From contig NZ_MEIK01000034.1 of assembly GCF_002777855.1 (NCBI RefSeq), positions 1 through 64,000 on the forward strand: 64,000 nt of DNA, written 5' to 3'. This document shows, in pieces, positions 47,807-58,392 of this stretch. The stretch's first letter is position 1; every line of letters begins with the position of its first letter. The stretch comes from Snodgrassella alvi. Lineage in GTDB: Bacteria > Pseudomonadota > Gammaproteobacteria > Burkholderiales > Neisseriaceae. The position numbers and the translations under genes were made by a program. The notes beneath the pieces were generated by a model. The model was given only the letters and a program-made list of their open reading frames with translations. It had not been told where the DNA came from and ran no database searches.

Positions 47807-50077
47807 ATGGATGAATTAATCAAAGAAGCAGCATTACATTTTCACGAAGAACCCCGTCCCGGTAAAATTCAGATTACGCCAACCAAGCCGCTGGCTACTC
47901 AATATGATTTGTCACTGGCTTATTCACCGGGTGTGGCTGCACCATGTATGGAAATTCACCGTGATCCCTTGAATGCATATCGTTATACTGCTCGCGGTAA
48001 TCTGGTGGCTGTAATTTCCAATGGTACAGCCGTGCTGGGGTTGGGCAATATTGGTGCATTAGCCGGCAAACCGGTAATGGAAGGCAAAGGGGTACTGTTC
48101 AAAAAATTTGGCGGTATTGATGTATTCGATATCGAAGTAAACGAAACTGACCCAGATAAACTAGTTGATATTATTGCTTCTCTAGAGCCCACTTTCGGTG
48201 GTATCAATCTGGAAGATATTAAAGCACCGGAATGTTTCTATATTGAGAAAAAACTGCGTGAACGTTGCAATATTCCGGTATTCCATGACGATCAGCATGG
48301 TACTGCCATCATTACCGCAGCAGCGATTAAAAATGGTTTGGAAGTAGTAGGTAAGGACATCAGTCAGGTTAAGCTAGTCTGCTCTGGAGCTGGTGCTGCG
48401 GCTATTGCTTGTCTGGAGCTCTTGGTAGCGCTGGGCATGAAACGCGAAAACATCACTGTGTGTGATTCTAAGGGAGTAATTTACCAGAATCGCGAAGAAA
48501 ACATGGTGGAATCGAAAAAACTATTTGCCATTCCTGATAATGGTCAGCGCAAGCTGGCTGATGCCGTACATGGCAAGGATATTTTCCTTGGCTTGTCCGG
48601 CCCAAATGTTCTGAGCGTAGACATGCTCAAAACCATGGCTAAAGACCCGATTATTTTGGCTATGGCCAATCCGACTCCAGAAATCTGGCCGCCGGAAGCC
48701 AAAGCAGCGCGGCCGGATGCTGTAATTGGTACAGGACGTTCTGATTTCCCGAATCAAGTAAACAATGTATTGTGCTTCCCGTTCATTTTCCGTGGCGCGC
48801 TGGATGTCGGTGCTACCACTATTAATGAACAGATGAAATTAGCCTGTGTGCACGCTATTGCTGAGCTGGCAAAAGCCGAGCTGAGTGACGAAGTTTCTGC
48901 AGCATATGGTAATGCCGAGCTGTCTTTTGGTCGTGAATATCTGATTCCTAAACCTTTTGACCCGCGCCTGATTGCGGTTGTTGCTCCGGCTGTTGCCAAA
49001 GCAGCGATGGATTCTGGTGTTGCAACCCGTCCGATTGCAGATATGGATGCTTATGTAGAAAAACTGAGTCAGTTTGTTTACAAATCCAGTCTGTTTATGA
49101 AACCGGTATTCTCACAGGCGAAGAAAGATGTAAAACGTGTGGTATTGTGTGAAGGTGAAGATGAGCGCGTTTTGCATGCTACGCAGCATATAGTCAATCA
49201 TAAACTGGCTTACCCAATTCTCATCGGCCGTCCGGCCGTTATTGAAGCACGGGCGAAAAAGCTAGGTCTGACTATTCAGTCAGGCAAGGATTTTGAAATT
49301 GTCAATAATCAGGACGATCCGCGCTACCGTGAATATTGGCAGGCTTATTATGAGCTGCGCAAACGTCACGGCGTTACTGAAGAGATGGCACGTCGCCGCA
49401 TGATTAGCAGCTCTACACTGATTGGTGCCATGATGGTACGAATGGGCAGTGCTGATGCTTTGCTTTGTGGTACGGTTGGCCGCTTCCATGATCATTTCAA
49501 TATTCTGGAAGAAGTAATTGGCTATAACAATGCTGAGCAGAATGCTTGTGCAATGAATGCACTCATTATGACTTCCGGCAATATGTTCATTGCTGATACT
49601 TACGTCAATCCTGAACCTACTGCCGAGCAAATTGCTGCGAACACACTGATGTGTGTGAATGAAATCAAACGTTTCGGTATCGAACCCAAAGTGGCGCTGT
49701 TGTCTAATTCCAACTTTGGTTCACTGGATCAGCCCAGCAGCAGCAAAATGCAGGAAGCTCTGGCTCTGATTAAAGAAGCAGATCCAGAACTGAATGTTGA
49801 TGGTGAAATGCAAGGTGATCTGGCTCTGGATGAAAAACTGCGTCAGAAATTAATGCCGGACTGCAAGCTTAAAGGTGCAGCCAATTTGCTGGTGATGCCT
49901 AATGTTGAGGCAGCCAACATCAGCTACAATTTGTTGCGTACTTCTTCTAATGGTGTAACCATTGGCCCGATTCTGATGGGTATGAATGAATCCGTGCATA
50001 TTGTTACTCCTATGGCTTCTGTACGCCGTATTGTCAATATGGTTGCTTTGGCAGCAGTGGATGCGCAGCGTAAATAA
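47807..50077 (+). CDS. maeB: NADP-dependent malic enzyme with phosphotransacetylase-like domain
   Basis: 756 residues. The N-terminal ~430 residues form malic enzyme ([40 protein letters not shown] for the cofactor). The C-terminal ~320 residues resemble phosphate acetyltransferase ([28 protein letters not shown]) and are regulatory in MaeB. Converts malate to pyruvate with NADPH. The open frame begins 11 codons earlier, but [20 protein letters not shown] is the family start. Confidence 0.95.
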   Translation: MDELIKEAALHFHEEPRPGKIQITPTKPLATQYDLSLAYSPGVAAPCMEIHRDPLNAYRYTARGNLVAVISNGTAVLGLGNIGALAGKPVMEGKGVLFKKFGGIDVFDIEVNETDPDKLVDIIASLEPTFGGINLEDIKAPECFYIEKKLRERCNIPVFHDDQHGTAIITAAAIKNGLEVVGKDISQVKLVCSGAGAAAIACLELLVALGMKRENITVCDSKGVIYQNREENMVESKKLFAIPDNGQRKLADAVHGKDIFLGLSGPNVLSVDMLKTMAKDPIILAMANPTPEIWPPEAKAARPDAVIGTGRSDFPNQVNNVLCFPFIFRGALDVGATTINEQMKLACVHAIAELAKAELSDEVSAAYGNAELSFGREYLIPKPFDPRLIAVVAPAVAKAAMDSGVATRPIADMDAYVEKLSQFVYKSSLFMKPVFSQAKKDVKRVVLCEGEDERVLHATQHIVNHKLAYPILIGRPAVIEARAKKLGLTIQSGKDFEIVNNQDDPRYREYWQAYYELRKRHGVTEEMARRRMISSSTLIGAMMVRMGSADALLCGTVGRFHDHFNILEEVIGYNNAEQNACAMNALIMTSGNMFIADTYVNPEPTAEQIAANTLMCVNEIKRFGIEPKVALLSNSNFGSLDQPSSSKMQEALALIKEADPELNVDGEMQGDLALDEKLRQKLMPDCKLKGAANLLVMPNVEAANISYNLLRTSSNGVTIGPILMGMNESVHIVTPMASVRRIVNMVALAAVDAQRK

Positions 50078-50102
50078 CCACTGACTTAGCTGAAAATGAA
50101 GC

Positions 50103-50134
50103 AGGCTGTCTGTATTTTTCAGACAGCCTTTTTG
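50103..50134 (+). terminator. Terminator of maeB
   Basis: Ten-bp stem AGGCTGTCTG / CAGACAGCCT, 7-nt loop, T5. Confidence 0.92.
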
Positions 50135-50155
50135 TGTTAACGATGGAGACAAATT

Positions 50156-50659
50156 ATGTCTGATGTGCAGACGCAACCTGCGCCCAATTACATTACGCCA
50201 GCCGGTCATCAGGCTTTACAGGACGAGCTTTATCAACTGGTACACAAGGAACGGCCGGAAATCGTGAACGTGGTTAACTGGGCAGCCGGTAATGGTGACC
50301 GCAGTGAAAATGGTGATTATCTGTATGGTAAACGCCGGTTGCGAGAAATTGACCGACGGATTCGGTTTTTGACTAAACGGCTTGAGGCTGCTCAGGTGAT
50401 TGACCCAGAAACACGTGAGGCAAGTGATCAGGTATTTTTCAGTGCAACGGTAACTATTCTACGCGGCAATGGTATAGAACAAACAGTACGCATCGTGGGT
50501 ACCGACGAGATTGATACTAGTCGTAATAAGATTTCATGGGTATCGCCGCTGGCACGTACATTGCTTAAAGCACATGAAGGTGATGAAGTACGCCTGCATG
50601 GTCCAGATGGGGTGGAGAATATTGAGATACTGGCTGTGGAATATATTCGCATTGATTAA
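50156..50659 (+). CDS. greB: Transcription elongation factor GreB
   Basis: 167 residues. Rescues backtracked RNA polymerase by stimulating transcript cleavage. The N-terminal coiled coil contains the catalytic acidic tip GDRSENGDYLYGKRRLREIDRR; C-terminal FKBP-like domain SWVSPLARTLLKAHEGDEV. The basic patch and length favour GreB over GreA. GGAGA ribosome site. Confidence 0.94.
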   Translation: MSDVQTQPAPNYITPAGHQALQDELYQLVHKERPEIVNVVNWAAGNGDRSENGDYLYGKRRLREIDRRIRFLTKRLEAAQVIDPETREASDQVFFSATVTILRGNGIEQTVRIVGTDEIDTSRNKISWVSPLARTLLKAHEGDEVRLHGPDGVENIEILAVEYIRID

Positions 50660-50851
50660 TTTACTATTTAGCATACATAATGTTAAACTTAGTTATTAAT
50701 CATACAGTTTGTGTTTTCAGTTTGTACTTTTATCAATGCTTTTTGCATGAAGATCTAATATACAAATTTTAATGTGTTTATTATCTTTGAATAGGCATTG
50801 TAACTATTATCAGTATTGCTGCCAAATACCCTTTATCTACTATTTTAATAC

Positions 50852-51763
50852 ATGAATCCAAAACTAGAACCAATTTTCAAACAGCTTAATGCCCTGATTC
50901 TGGGTAAACAACAATTACTGATTCAGATTGTGACCTGTGTTTTAGCTCGCGGGCATATTCTGCTGGAAGATGTCCCAGGGGTCGGCAAAACCACGCTCGC
51001 TCATGCACTGGCTGCTGTATTGGGATTGAAATACCAGCGCGTTCAGTTCACCAACGATATGCTGCCGGCTGATTTGCTTGGTGTGAGTATATTCCAGCCT
51101 AAAAGTGGCGAATTTGTGTTTCATCCGGGACCGGTTTTCAATTCCTTTTTACTGGCCGATGAAATCAACCGTGCTTCACCCAAGCTGCAATCCGCTTTAT
51201 TAGAGGCGATGGAAGAAGGGCAGGCTTCTGTAGATGGGAAAACTTATACACTGCCTAAGCCCTTTCTGGTAGTGGCTACACAGAATCCGACTGAACAGCT
51301 CGGTACCTATCCTTTGCCTGAATCGCAGCTTGATCGTTTTTTGATGTGTCTGAGTATCGGCTATCCTGCTGAAAAAGAAGAGAAGCAGCTTTATGTTTCT
51401 GGCGGACGCCGCCAGTTTGTACCACGCCTAAAAGCCGTTTGTAATGGGGAAACATTGCAGCAGTGGCAGGCAGAAGTAGCTAAAGTTAATTTATCTGTTG
51501 CCGCTGCTGATTATGTGTACCGACTGGTGGCAGCTACACGGACTCCGGGCATGTTTGCTGTTGGTCTGAGCCCTCGTGCAGGTCTGGCAGTGGTACAGGC
51601 AGCCAAGGCCTATGCTTGGATACATGGGCGAGCGCATGTGGTACCGGAAGATGTAAAAGCGGTTTGGGTGTCTGTGGGCGCACATCGCCTGCAACCAGTG
51701 CAAAGTCAGTCTAGAAGCAGTACGCTCCTTAAAGGAATGCTAGAACATGTTGCTGTGGTCTGA
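50852..51763 (+). CDS. MoxR-family AAA+ ATPase
   Basis: 303 residues. Walker A EDVPGVGKTTLAHALA, Walker B FLLADEINRASPKLQ, sensor VVATQNPTEQLGTYPLPESQLDRF. MoxR ATPases act as chaperones for metal or complex assembly with partner von Willebrand proteins; here the partner genes are DUF58 and a transglutaminase, with no VWA gene. The end overlaps the next gene by 17 nt. Confidence 0.94.
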   Translation: MNPKLEPIFKQLNALILGKQQLLIQIVTCVLARGHILLEDVPGVGKTTLAHALAAVLGLKYQRVQFTNDMLPADLLGVSIFQPKSGEFVFHPGPVFNSFLLADEINRASPKLQSALLEAMEEGQASVDGKTYTLPKPFLVVATQNPTEQLGTYPLPESQLDRFLMCLSIGYPAEKEEKQLYVSGGRRQFVPRLKAVCNGETLQQWQAEVAKVNLSVAAADYVYRLVAATRTPGMFAVGLSPRAGLAVVQAAKAYAWIHGRAHVVPEDVKAVWVSVGAHRLQPVQSQSRSSTLLKGMLEHVAVV

Positions 51764-52682
51764 ACCACCGTCTCCCACGTTGATAGACGGGCATACAGCT
51801 TTGCGTGCTCGTAATATACGTTTTAATCTGACACGCATGGGATGGGGATTGGCTATTGCCTGTATTCTGCTGTGGATTATGGCGGTGAATTATCAGATCA
51901 ATGTAGCTTATGCGCTGGTATTTTGGCTGCTTGGGATATTGGTATTTGGGGCGCTGGCCAGTTTCCGGCAGCTAAGTGGTCTGATTCTGGCTGTTGTGCC
52001 GCAATCAGAATATTTTGCCGGTAAAGATTGTGTACTGACTTTACGTGCCTGTGACAATAGTAAACGAACACGTTGGTTATGGTTACAGACGGCACAGGAA
52101 ATTAGCGGTACTCCAGAGGACTGGCAGCTGTGGAAAATTACACCTGAGAATACTGATTTTGTCTGGACATTACCACCACAACGGCGCGGCATTTTACCAA
52201 CACTAATGTTAGCCGGTGCCAGTATGGCTCCGTTTGGCCTGATAATGATTAAAACACAGTGGGAATTTACAGATGAAATTGTTATTTTTCCAGAACCGAT
52301 CGAACATACTATTTCGTCAGTAAGAAGTAATAGTGGTGAGCAAAACAGCCAAATCAGTCAGAGTGGACAAGATCCGGCTTATCTACTTCCACACCAGAAT
52401 GCTATTTCAGCACGGCAGATTGCATGGAAGCATTATGCTAAAAGTGGTGATTTACTGGATAAGTATTTTGAACAAGGTGCTCCGCTGGCAGATCCATTGC
52501 TGATTTCCTACCGCGATTATCCGCAGGGCACCAGTGTAGAACAGATGGCCAGTAAGATGTGCTTTAGAGTATTGGCCGCAGATGCCCGTGGTGAAAAGTA
52601 TATTCTCGAATTACCGCGGCAGCGCTATGAATCAGCGACTGCACAACGAACACAATGTCTGAATGCTCTGGGTAGATGGTAA
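51747..52682 (+). CDS. DUF58-domain membrane protein
   Basis: 311 residues. Two adjacent N-terminal hydrophobic segments (about 30-75, GLAIACILLWIMAV and ALVFWLLGILVFGALA) then a soluble region. The DUF58 core is usually marked by a D-x-R-x(2)-W-like motif; here the related segment ISARQIAWKHYAKSGDLLDKYFEQ is present. Almost always linked to moxR; function not established. Starts inside moxR and its stop overlaps the transglutaminase start. Confidence 0.85.
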   Translation: MLLWSEPPSPTLIDGHTALRARNIRFNLTRMGWGLAIACILLWIMAVNYQINVAYALVFWLLGILVFGALASFRQLSGLILAVVPQSEYFAGKDCVLTLRACDNSKRTRWLWLQTAQEISGTPEDWQLWKITPENTDFVWTLPPQRRGILPTLMLAGASMAPFGLIMIKTQWEFTDEIVIFPEPIEHTISSVRSNSGEQNSQISQSGQDPAYLLPHQNAISARQIAWKHYAKSGDLLDKYFEQGAPLADPLLISYRDYPQGTSVEQMASKMCFRVLAADARGEKYILELPRQRYESATAQRTQCLNALGRW

Positions 52683-54685
52683 TGTGGCTAGCTGATCCGG
52701 TATTTTTACGTAAATCTCCCCCTAAGCGCACGCAGTTAATACTGTTGCTGATGCTGGCTTGGATAGCTTTACCGTTGTTGTTTGATTTACCTATTAGTGT
52801 TGGTGCAGCATTTGCCTTGATCTGGCTGATACGTGTGGGTTTACTTTTTACTAAAATTAAAAAGCTGCCAATATGGGCATTGGTAATATTATTGCTGGGT
52901 TCGACGGTATGGATATATTTTCGACTGGGCACCATCATTGGACGTGATGCTAGTGTTTCCTTGCTGATGCTGATGATTATGCTGAAAGCTTTCGAGGGAG
53001 AAACCTTACGTGACTGGCAAATTCTGCTTCTGGCTCAGTTGATTTTAATGGGTGGCGGTCTATTGTTTAATCAGAGCATACTGATGGCTCCTTGGCTGAT
53101 TGTGGCTTTATTCTGCCTTATTTCGGCTTTAGGTTTACTCGCTGCTACTCAGCCATCAGCCGCTATTCGTCAGGGTGCATTGATTCTGTTACTGTCTTTT
53201 CCCTTGGCGGTGATTCTGTTTCTTGTTGTCCCACGCAAAGATAAGCCCTTATGGGGAATACCCCAGCCGCAGCAATCAGCTGCTACAACAGGTATATCGG
53301 ATACGCTGGTTGCGGGTAGTGTCAGTAATTTAGTTTTAGACAATGCGTTGGTTTTCAATGCTACCTTTGATAATGATGTTACACCCAGACCAGCCGATCT
53401 TTACTGGCGTGTACTGGTAATGGGTAGAAATTATGATGGTGAATGGCGGGCAGTAAAAGAACAATATACAGATGAAGACTCTTTGCAACTGCCGTCTAAG
53501 GATAATTTGGCTCAGCAAAGCAATAATCGGCTTTTGGGTTACCAGCTGATTCTTCAGGATGACCATGGCCGTATTCCAGCGCTTGATCAACCATTGGCTG
53601 ATAGTCAGCCAGATTTGAATCGGCGTGTTGGCAATGTGGTGCGGGTAAATCGTAGCAGAGAAGGTTTACGTCGTATTCATTTGTATTCTCAGTTGACGCC
53701 ATATTTATATCAGCAGATGGATGAGGCATTACTGAATTATTACACTCAGCTGCCGGATGGATTAAATCCGCAAACTCGTCAATTGGCACAGCAGCTGGCC
53801 AGACAATCTGGTGGTAGTGAAGAATTCATTCGTCATATAATGGATTATTTTCGTAATAATCACTTTCAATACACACTCGCTCCTCAATCCAGTGATGAAC
53901 CTATAAATCGTACAGATTTTTTCTTATTTCAAAGTAGGGAAGGATTTTGTGAGCATTATGCAGATGCCACTGTGTGGCTGGCAAGAGCGGTAGGAGTGCC
54001 TGCACGAGTGGTAGTTGGCTATCAGGGTGGTGAATATTATCCTGAAGGGAAATTTTGGCAGATTAGAAGTAAGGATGCTCATGCATGGGTTGAAATCTGG
54101 ATTGCGGAAAAGGGCAGATGGCAGCGTGTGGATCCGACTACTGCAGCCGCTGCTTCACGGATAGAAAAAGGAATTGAGGATGCTCTCCCCGCAGGTCAGC
54201 GTGCCAGTTTGACATCTTCTTATCCTTTATTGCAGAAATATTTGGATAATGGCCAGTTTTACTGGCAGCAATGGGTTGTCAACTATGATACAGGAAGCCA
54301 GAAATCAATTCTAACGTGGCTAAATTTGAAAAATTTACCTGTATCGGTACTGGTTGTGATGATTGTTATTGTCATCATCATTATGGCATTGCCGTTAGTT
54401 TTTTGGTTGCGGCGGCAGGGAGATGTGCAGTCACAGCCGCTTACTGACGGTATTAATTTGCTGAAGCAAACCGTAATAGAAGGTGAAGAAGATGAATTAG
54501 CGGCAATGGGACCGCTGGAGCTGCAAGCTCTTTTGGCCGAACATAATCTCCTTAATGCAGATTTGGCAGCTTTGCTGGTGCAATATATTGATTGGCAATA
54601 TGGTGCAGGTGGATTGCCAGACAAGCGACAGCAGCGTGTTTGGTATCGTAAGATGAAAAAAGCTGTCCGTCAGCTAAATAAATAG
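52676..54685 (+). CDS. TgpA-type transmembrane transglutaminase-like protein
   Basis: 669 residues. Five or six N-terminal membrane segments (DUF3488, residues ~20-185), a periplasmic region with the transglutaminase core, one more membrane segment (about 555-580) and a cytoplasmic DUF4129-like tail. Catalytic triad: C425 (SREGFCEHYADATVW), H469 (DAHAWVEIW) and D486 (RVDPTTAAA). Similar to Pseudomonas TgpA, an essential protein of unclear substrate. Start may also be the ATG two codons further (TAATG overlap with DUF58 stop). Confidence 0.92.
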   Translation: MVMWLADPVFLRKSPPKRTQLILLLMLAWIALPLLFDLPISVGAAFALIWLIRVGLLFTKIKKLPIWALVILLLGSTVWIYFRLGTIIGRDASVSLLMLMIMLKAFEGETLRDWQILLLAQLILMGGGLLFNQSILMAPWLIVALFCLISALGLLAATQPSAAIRQGALILLLSFPLAVILFLVVPRKDKPLWGIPQPQQSAATTGISDTLVAGSVSNLVLDNALVFNATFDNDVTPRPADLYWRVLVMGRNYDGEWRAVKEQYTDEDSLQLPSKDNLAQQSNNRLLGYQLILQDDHGRIPALDQPLADSQPDLNRRVGNVVRVNRSREGLRRIHLYSQLTPYLYQQMDEALLNYYTQLPDGLNPQTRQLAQQLARQSGGSEEFIRHIMDYFRNNHFQYTLAPQSSDEPINRTDFFLFQSREGFCEHYADATVWLARAVGVPARVVVGYQGGEYYPEGKFWQIRSKDAHAWVEIWIAEKGRWQRVDPTTAAAASRIEKGIEDALPAGQRASLTSSYPLLQKYLDNGQFYWQQWVVNYDTGSQKSILTWLNLKNLPVSVLVVMIVIVIIIMALPLVFWLRRQGDVQSQPLTDGINLLKQTVIEGEEDELAAMGPLELQALLAEHNLLNADLAALLVQYIDWQYGAGGLPDKRQQRVWYRKMKKAVRQLNK

Positions 54686-54752
54686 GAATAAACGGGTGTA
54701 TCCGTTTATATATCTTTATTGATGCGGATTCAAAACGATTTTTAAACGAAAA

Positions 54753-54789
54753 CTACCCAACTATTGAGCTTAACTCAATCGCTGGGTAG
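54753..54789. terminator. Hairpin, probable transcript end of the moxR unit
   Basis: Sixteen-nt arms pair at 14 positions with a 5-nt loop (CTACCCA...TGGGTAG outer stem). T tract is absent, but its position ~70 nt after the stop suits termination or RNA protection. Confidence 0.55.
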
Positions 54790-54881
54790 CTTATTACAGC
54801 TGTGAATGATCATATTAATTTCTAGCCTGAAGTTTTTCTGTGTGGTCTGTGAAACAGTCCGTACAAAATTCCCGCAGACAG

Positions 54882-54912
54882 ATAGCTTTTAATCAATTTG
54901 ATTAAAAGCTAT
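54882..54912. repeat. 31-nt perfect palindrome
   Basis: Arm ATAGCTTTTAATCAA, one central T, then its exact complement. Fifteen paired positions without a mismatch is unlikely by chance in a short AT-rich segment. It could be a dimeric regulator site or a hairpin element. Confidence 0.75.
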
Positions 54913-55472
54913 GAAATAACAATACGTTAAATCATTTTAATTGAAAAGAATTAATTGTTGTTAATGTTTAACTATTTGATTTTAATAATTATAAATTTTT
55001 AATAAAGTGTTGTTAAAAATGAAATATCTTTTTTTAATGCGAAGCCAATAAAATGATGGTTGATTCTTTGATGTCTGTTGTTTTGAAGGGATTGTTAAAA
55101 AAAGCAGCTATTATTGAACATAATAAGTTAACATTTTAATTATAAAGTATTATTAGACTGTGTGAATTCTGTAAGCCGCAATGATTTTTAAAACAGAAAT
55201 CTCAAAACCAATTTAGGGCAAAGCTCGATTGAGAATGAGTCTAGGCTATAAGGTAGCTGATGATTCTGAGCCAAGGTGTGTCAGATATCTTACGCTATTC
55301 TATTAAATGATATTTTTTGGGATATTGGCTGGATATTATTTTTTTTCTGATTTTTTGTATTTAGTAATGTGGTATTTGGGAAAATTCCAAACTCTAAACT
55401 TAGGCTGATTTAGAAGCAGTTTCGTTAAGATAGATATTTTATATGGTTTACCAAAATCTGACCGATATAATA

Positions 55473-55509
55473 AAACTTACTGCTCAACCGGATGCTGAGC
55501 AGTAAGTTT
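55473..55509 (-). terminator. Terminator of poxB
   Basis: Fourteen-bp stem AAACTTACTGCTCA / TGAGCAGTAAGTTT, 9-nt loop, T4 then AT-rich on the minus strand. Confidence 0.9.
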
Positions 55510-55521
55510 GTTAGTTTTGGT

Positions 55522-57234
55522 TTAAATATTATTTTTTATCATGTCGATAACATCTTTACCTTTGCCTTCGAGAATAGCTTTAGAACCATACCAAACCATG
55601 TTTTTAACATTCTCATAGCTGATTGAAGGTGGCATAATCAGTTCTTTGTCGCTGATAACCACGTCCAGCAAAGCTGGTCCTTTGTGTGCCAGAAAACTTT
55701 GAACGGCTGTTTCCAGCTCGGAAGATTTGCTTACACTTTGCGCGCTGAAGCCACAACCTTCGGCTATAGTCTTGAAGTCGCCGTTTTTCAGGTCTACATA
55801 CACTTCAACCAGTCCTTCACCTTTTTGTTCCTGCTCAACGAAGTTTAGAGAGCTGTTGTTAAAAACGACAATTTTAATGGGCAGATTTTCTTGTTTGGCA
55901 GTAAGTAAATCACCCATCAGCATGGCTAGTCCGCCATCACCTGATAAAGAAATTACTTGCCTGCCTGGAAAAGCTTTTTGAAAGCCATAAGCCTGAGGCA
56001 TGCTGTTAGCCATGGTGCCATGCTTCAGGCTGGTGAGAAAACGCCGTTTACCGTTCATGCTTAGATAGCGGGCACCCCAGAGCATCGGTGTACCGACATC
56101 TGCCGTAATCAGAGCATCATCATCTGCATATTTATCAATTAATTCAACTAATTGCTGTGGATGTATTGGGTGTTTATCATCCGGGGTGGCAAATGATTGA
56201 AATTTCTCCATGATTTTGGCAAATAGTGCAGTGTAGTGATCCAAAAAGCTGCTATCGCTTCTTGCTTGAATTTTTGGGAGCACAGTTTGCAAAGTGGTTT
56301 TTACATCTCCAACTAGTCCTAGATTGATTGGATGACGTAGCCCCAGCTGAGTGGCATCATGGTCAATTTGAATGATGCTGGTGTGGTCAGGATAGTATTC
56401 AGACCATGCAAAGCCACAGCCTAATAATAAAAGCGTATCGCATTCCTTGATTGCTTCATAGCCGGCTTTGGTGCCGAACATACCCGTCATGCCTACTTGA
56501 TAAGGGTTATCCCAGGCAATGCTGTCTTTAGCTCGTGAAGTGTGTACCACCGGAGCTTTTAGTTTTTCTGCCAGAGCAATCACTTCGTCATGAGCATCTT
56601 TACTACCATAGCCGGCGTAGATGGTGATTTTTTTACCCTGATTAATGGCTTCGGCTAGTTTTTCGATTTCTTGATCATTTGGTCTGGTTACCGGCTGTGG
56701 ATGCCAAATTTGTATAGGTTGTTCGGCTATTTCCATCTTGCTGATGTCACTAGGCAGGATGACCACGGCTACACCACGTTTATTGATGGCAGCCTGAGCA
56801 GCTTGCGTAAATATGCGTTGTGCTTCCTGTGGCTGATTTACCATCTGACAAAATACGCTGGTATCCTGATAGACTTTGAGAAAATCAACTTCTTGCGGAA
56901 AGCCAGTTCCCATTGAAGTAGCGGCTAATTGGCTAGCAATGACAATCACAGGTGCATTGTTTCGATTTGATTCATATAGGCCATTAATCAAATGCAGGCT
57001 GCCTGGTCCACAGGAACCGGCACAAGCTGTAAGCTTGTTGGTAATCATGGCTTCCGCACCAGCGGCAAAGGCTGCAGCTTCTTCGTGACGGGTATGTACC
57101 CAGTTTATACTGCTTTTTTGGATGGCTTTGCCGACAAAATTCAAAGTATCGCCGATGATGCCATAACAGTTGCTTACTCCTGCTGCGGTGAGTACATCAA
57201 CAAGTATTTCTGAAACGGTTTTGGTTTTAGACAT
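55522..57234 (-). CDS. poxB: Pyruvate dehydrogenase (quinone) / pyruvate oxidase
   Basis: 570 residues, ThDP-dependent peripheral membrane flavoprotein that decarboxylates pyruvate to acetate and CO2, passing electrons to quinone. N-terminal YGIIGDTLNFVGKAI and the activating glutamate in HTRHEEAAAFAAGAEA; ThDP-Mg motif GDGGLAMLMGDLLTAKQENLP (in two parts) with NNSSLNF. The C-terminal ~25 residues are amphipathic as in E. coli PoxB, where they bind lipid. Gap of 274 bp to grxB; monocistronic with its own terminator. AGAGG site before ATG. Confidence 0.94.
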   Translation of the reverse strand: MSKTKTVSEILVDVLTAAGVSNCYGIIGDTLNFVGKAIQKSSINWVHTRHEEAAAFAAGAEAMITNKLTACAGSCGPGSLHLINGLYESNRNNAPVIVIASQLAATSMGTGFPQEVDFLKVYQDTSVFCQMVNQPQEAQRIFTQAAQAAINKRGVAVVILPSDISKMEIAEQPIQIWHPQPVTRPNDQEIEKLAEAINQGKKITIYAGYGSKDAHDEVIALAEKLKAPVVHTSRAKDSIAWDNPYQVGMTGMFGTKAGYEAIKECDTLLLLGCGFAWSEYYPDHTSIIQIDHDATQLGLRHPINLGLVGDVKTTLQTVLPKIQARSDSSFLDHYTALFAKIMEKFQSFATPDDKHPIHPQQLVELIDKYADDDALITADVGTPMLWGARYLSMNGKRRFLTSLKHGTMANSMPQAYGFQKAFPGRQVISLSGDGGLAMLMGDLLTAKQENLPIKIVVFNNSSLNFVEQEQKGEGLVEVYVDLKNGDFKTIAEGCGFSAQSVSKSSELETAVQSFLAHKGPALLDVVISDKELIMPPSISYENVKNMVWYGSKAILEGKGKDVIDMIKNNI

Positions 57235-57465
57235 GATGTATTTCCTCTAAAGTTGATTACTTATTAATGCTTTGAATAAATATAGAGTAGGCTGAATATT
57301 CATTTAAATATCATGCCTGTAATTTATATTCAAAATATTCAAATTAAAGGTATGTTAATTCTTTATCAATATTTAATCTATTGTAGTATTGTGAAATCCA
57401 CAATACAATAATGTTAATAAAATTCATTATAAGTTTATAATTTTAAATATTATTTAAATAAAAAA

Positions 57466-57489
57466 GCAGCCGCTAAATTTAGCGGCTGC
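57466..57489 (-). terminator. Terminator of grxB
   Basis: Perfect 24-nt palindrome, arm GCAGCCGCTAAA, followed on the minus strand by TTTTTTATTT. Loop must be formed by the central AAATTT. Confidence 0.92.
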
Positions 57490-57508
57490 ACTTTTGGGAG
57501 AGGTTGTT

Positions 57509-58156
57509 TCAGATGGCGCGGTCATCAAACAACGGAATACGCGTAATGCGGCTCATGCTATGCATGTAGTCTAATACAGGTGCAGTCCATTCAATGCCTT
57601 TAACCATAGTAAGATTGCGCAGAATCGGGAACAACAGGATGTCTTCCATGCCAAAAGTTCCATTCGCACCACGGTCGCTGTGAATGAGTGGTGATAAGGC
57701 AATTAAGTCGGCATTCAGACGTTCGATGTAGGTTTGGCTGTTTAGTAGATGCTGTTGAAAATCGCCGTAGATGGCAGTTTTTTTGTTGACGAAATAATCA
57801 ATGGCACTTTGGGTGGCAAATTCAGGCAGATTAATCTGTGTACAACGTGGCGCGGTGAGGAAGTTTCGGTAAGTATCAACGATTTTGATCCAGCCCTGAA
57901 TTTCTGGTCGGACAGTAGGGCTTAAGGGGGTACTGTCTGAAAGATTGTCGATGTATTGCACAATATCCAGACTTTCACCCATGGCGCTGCCATCATCTTT
58001 GACTAGTATGGGTACCATTTTTTTGCCAATGAGTTTTATGGGTGTGTTTTCATCATCATTTAGCAGAAAAATATTTTCAACTGGTACTATTTTTTTTCCA
58101 AATATCATCCGCGCACGGACGCAAAATGGGCAATGGTCGTAAAGATAAAGTTGCAT
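57509..58156 (-). CDS. grxB: Glutaredoxin 2
   Basis: 215 residues. Active site CPFC at residues 9-12 (DHCPFCVRARM) in an N-terminal thioredoxin fold, then a GST-like helical C-terminal domain; this length is specific to Grx2 and distinguishes it from small glutaredoxins. Glutathione-dependent disulfide reductant in the cytoplasm. KKMVPILVKDD is the cis-Pro segment. Divergent from hemF (236 bp apart). Confidence 0.94.
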   Translation of the reverse strand: MQLYLYDHCPFCVRARMIFGKKIVPVENIFLLNDDENTPIKLIGKKMVPILVKDDGSAMGESLDIVQYIDNLSDSTPLSPTVRPEIQGWIKIVDTYRNFLTAPRCTQINLPEFATQSAIDYFVNKKTAIYGDFQQHLLNSQTYIERLNADLIALSPLIHSDRGANGTFGMEDILLFPILRNLTMVKGIEWTAPVLDYMHSMSRITRIPLFDDRAI

Positions 58157-58392
58157 TGAAATTTCCTTATTTTAATAATGTGCGTAATAAATTTAGTGCC
58201 AAAGACACAATTCAGACATTTATCGGTTTATTGATATTTTTACTGATGTATTGCGGTTGATAAATGTGCAGTAAAATACTTTTTCTTACACAATAATCCA
58301 CAGATTTAAAAATTCTGTTGCTGTGGTTGTTTTGTGCTGTAAATTAATTAACATTATACATATATTAATTAATCAAAGTTTGTGGTTTTTTC

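Larger units (their letters stand above)
54686..55472. other. Gene-free AT-rich region with two hairpins
   Basis: Between the transglutaminase (plus) and poxB (minus). A weak hairpin ATAAACGG / CCGTTTAT follows the transglutaminase stop. A near-perfect 16-bp stem lies at 54753-54768 and 54774-54789 (CTACCCA arm). A perfect 31-nt palindrome lies at 54882-54912. The remainder is AT-rich without a gene. Confidence 0.6.

Noticed and set aside
58042-58260. 72-codon plus-strand frame over the start of grxB
   Set aside because: Mostly antisense to the well-supported grxB gene and lacking any recognisable feature.
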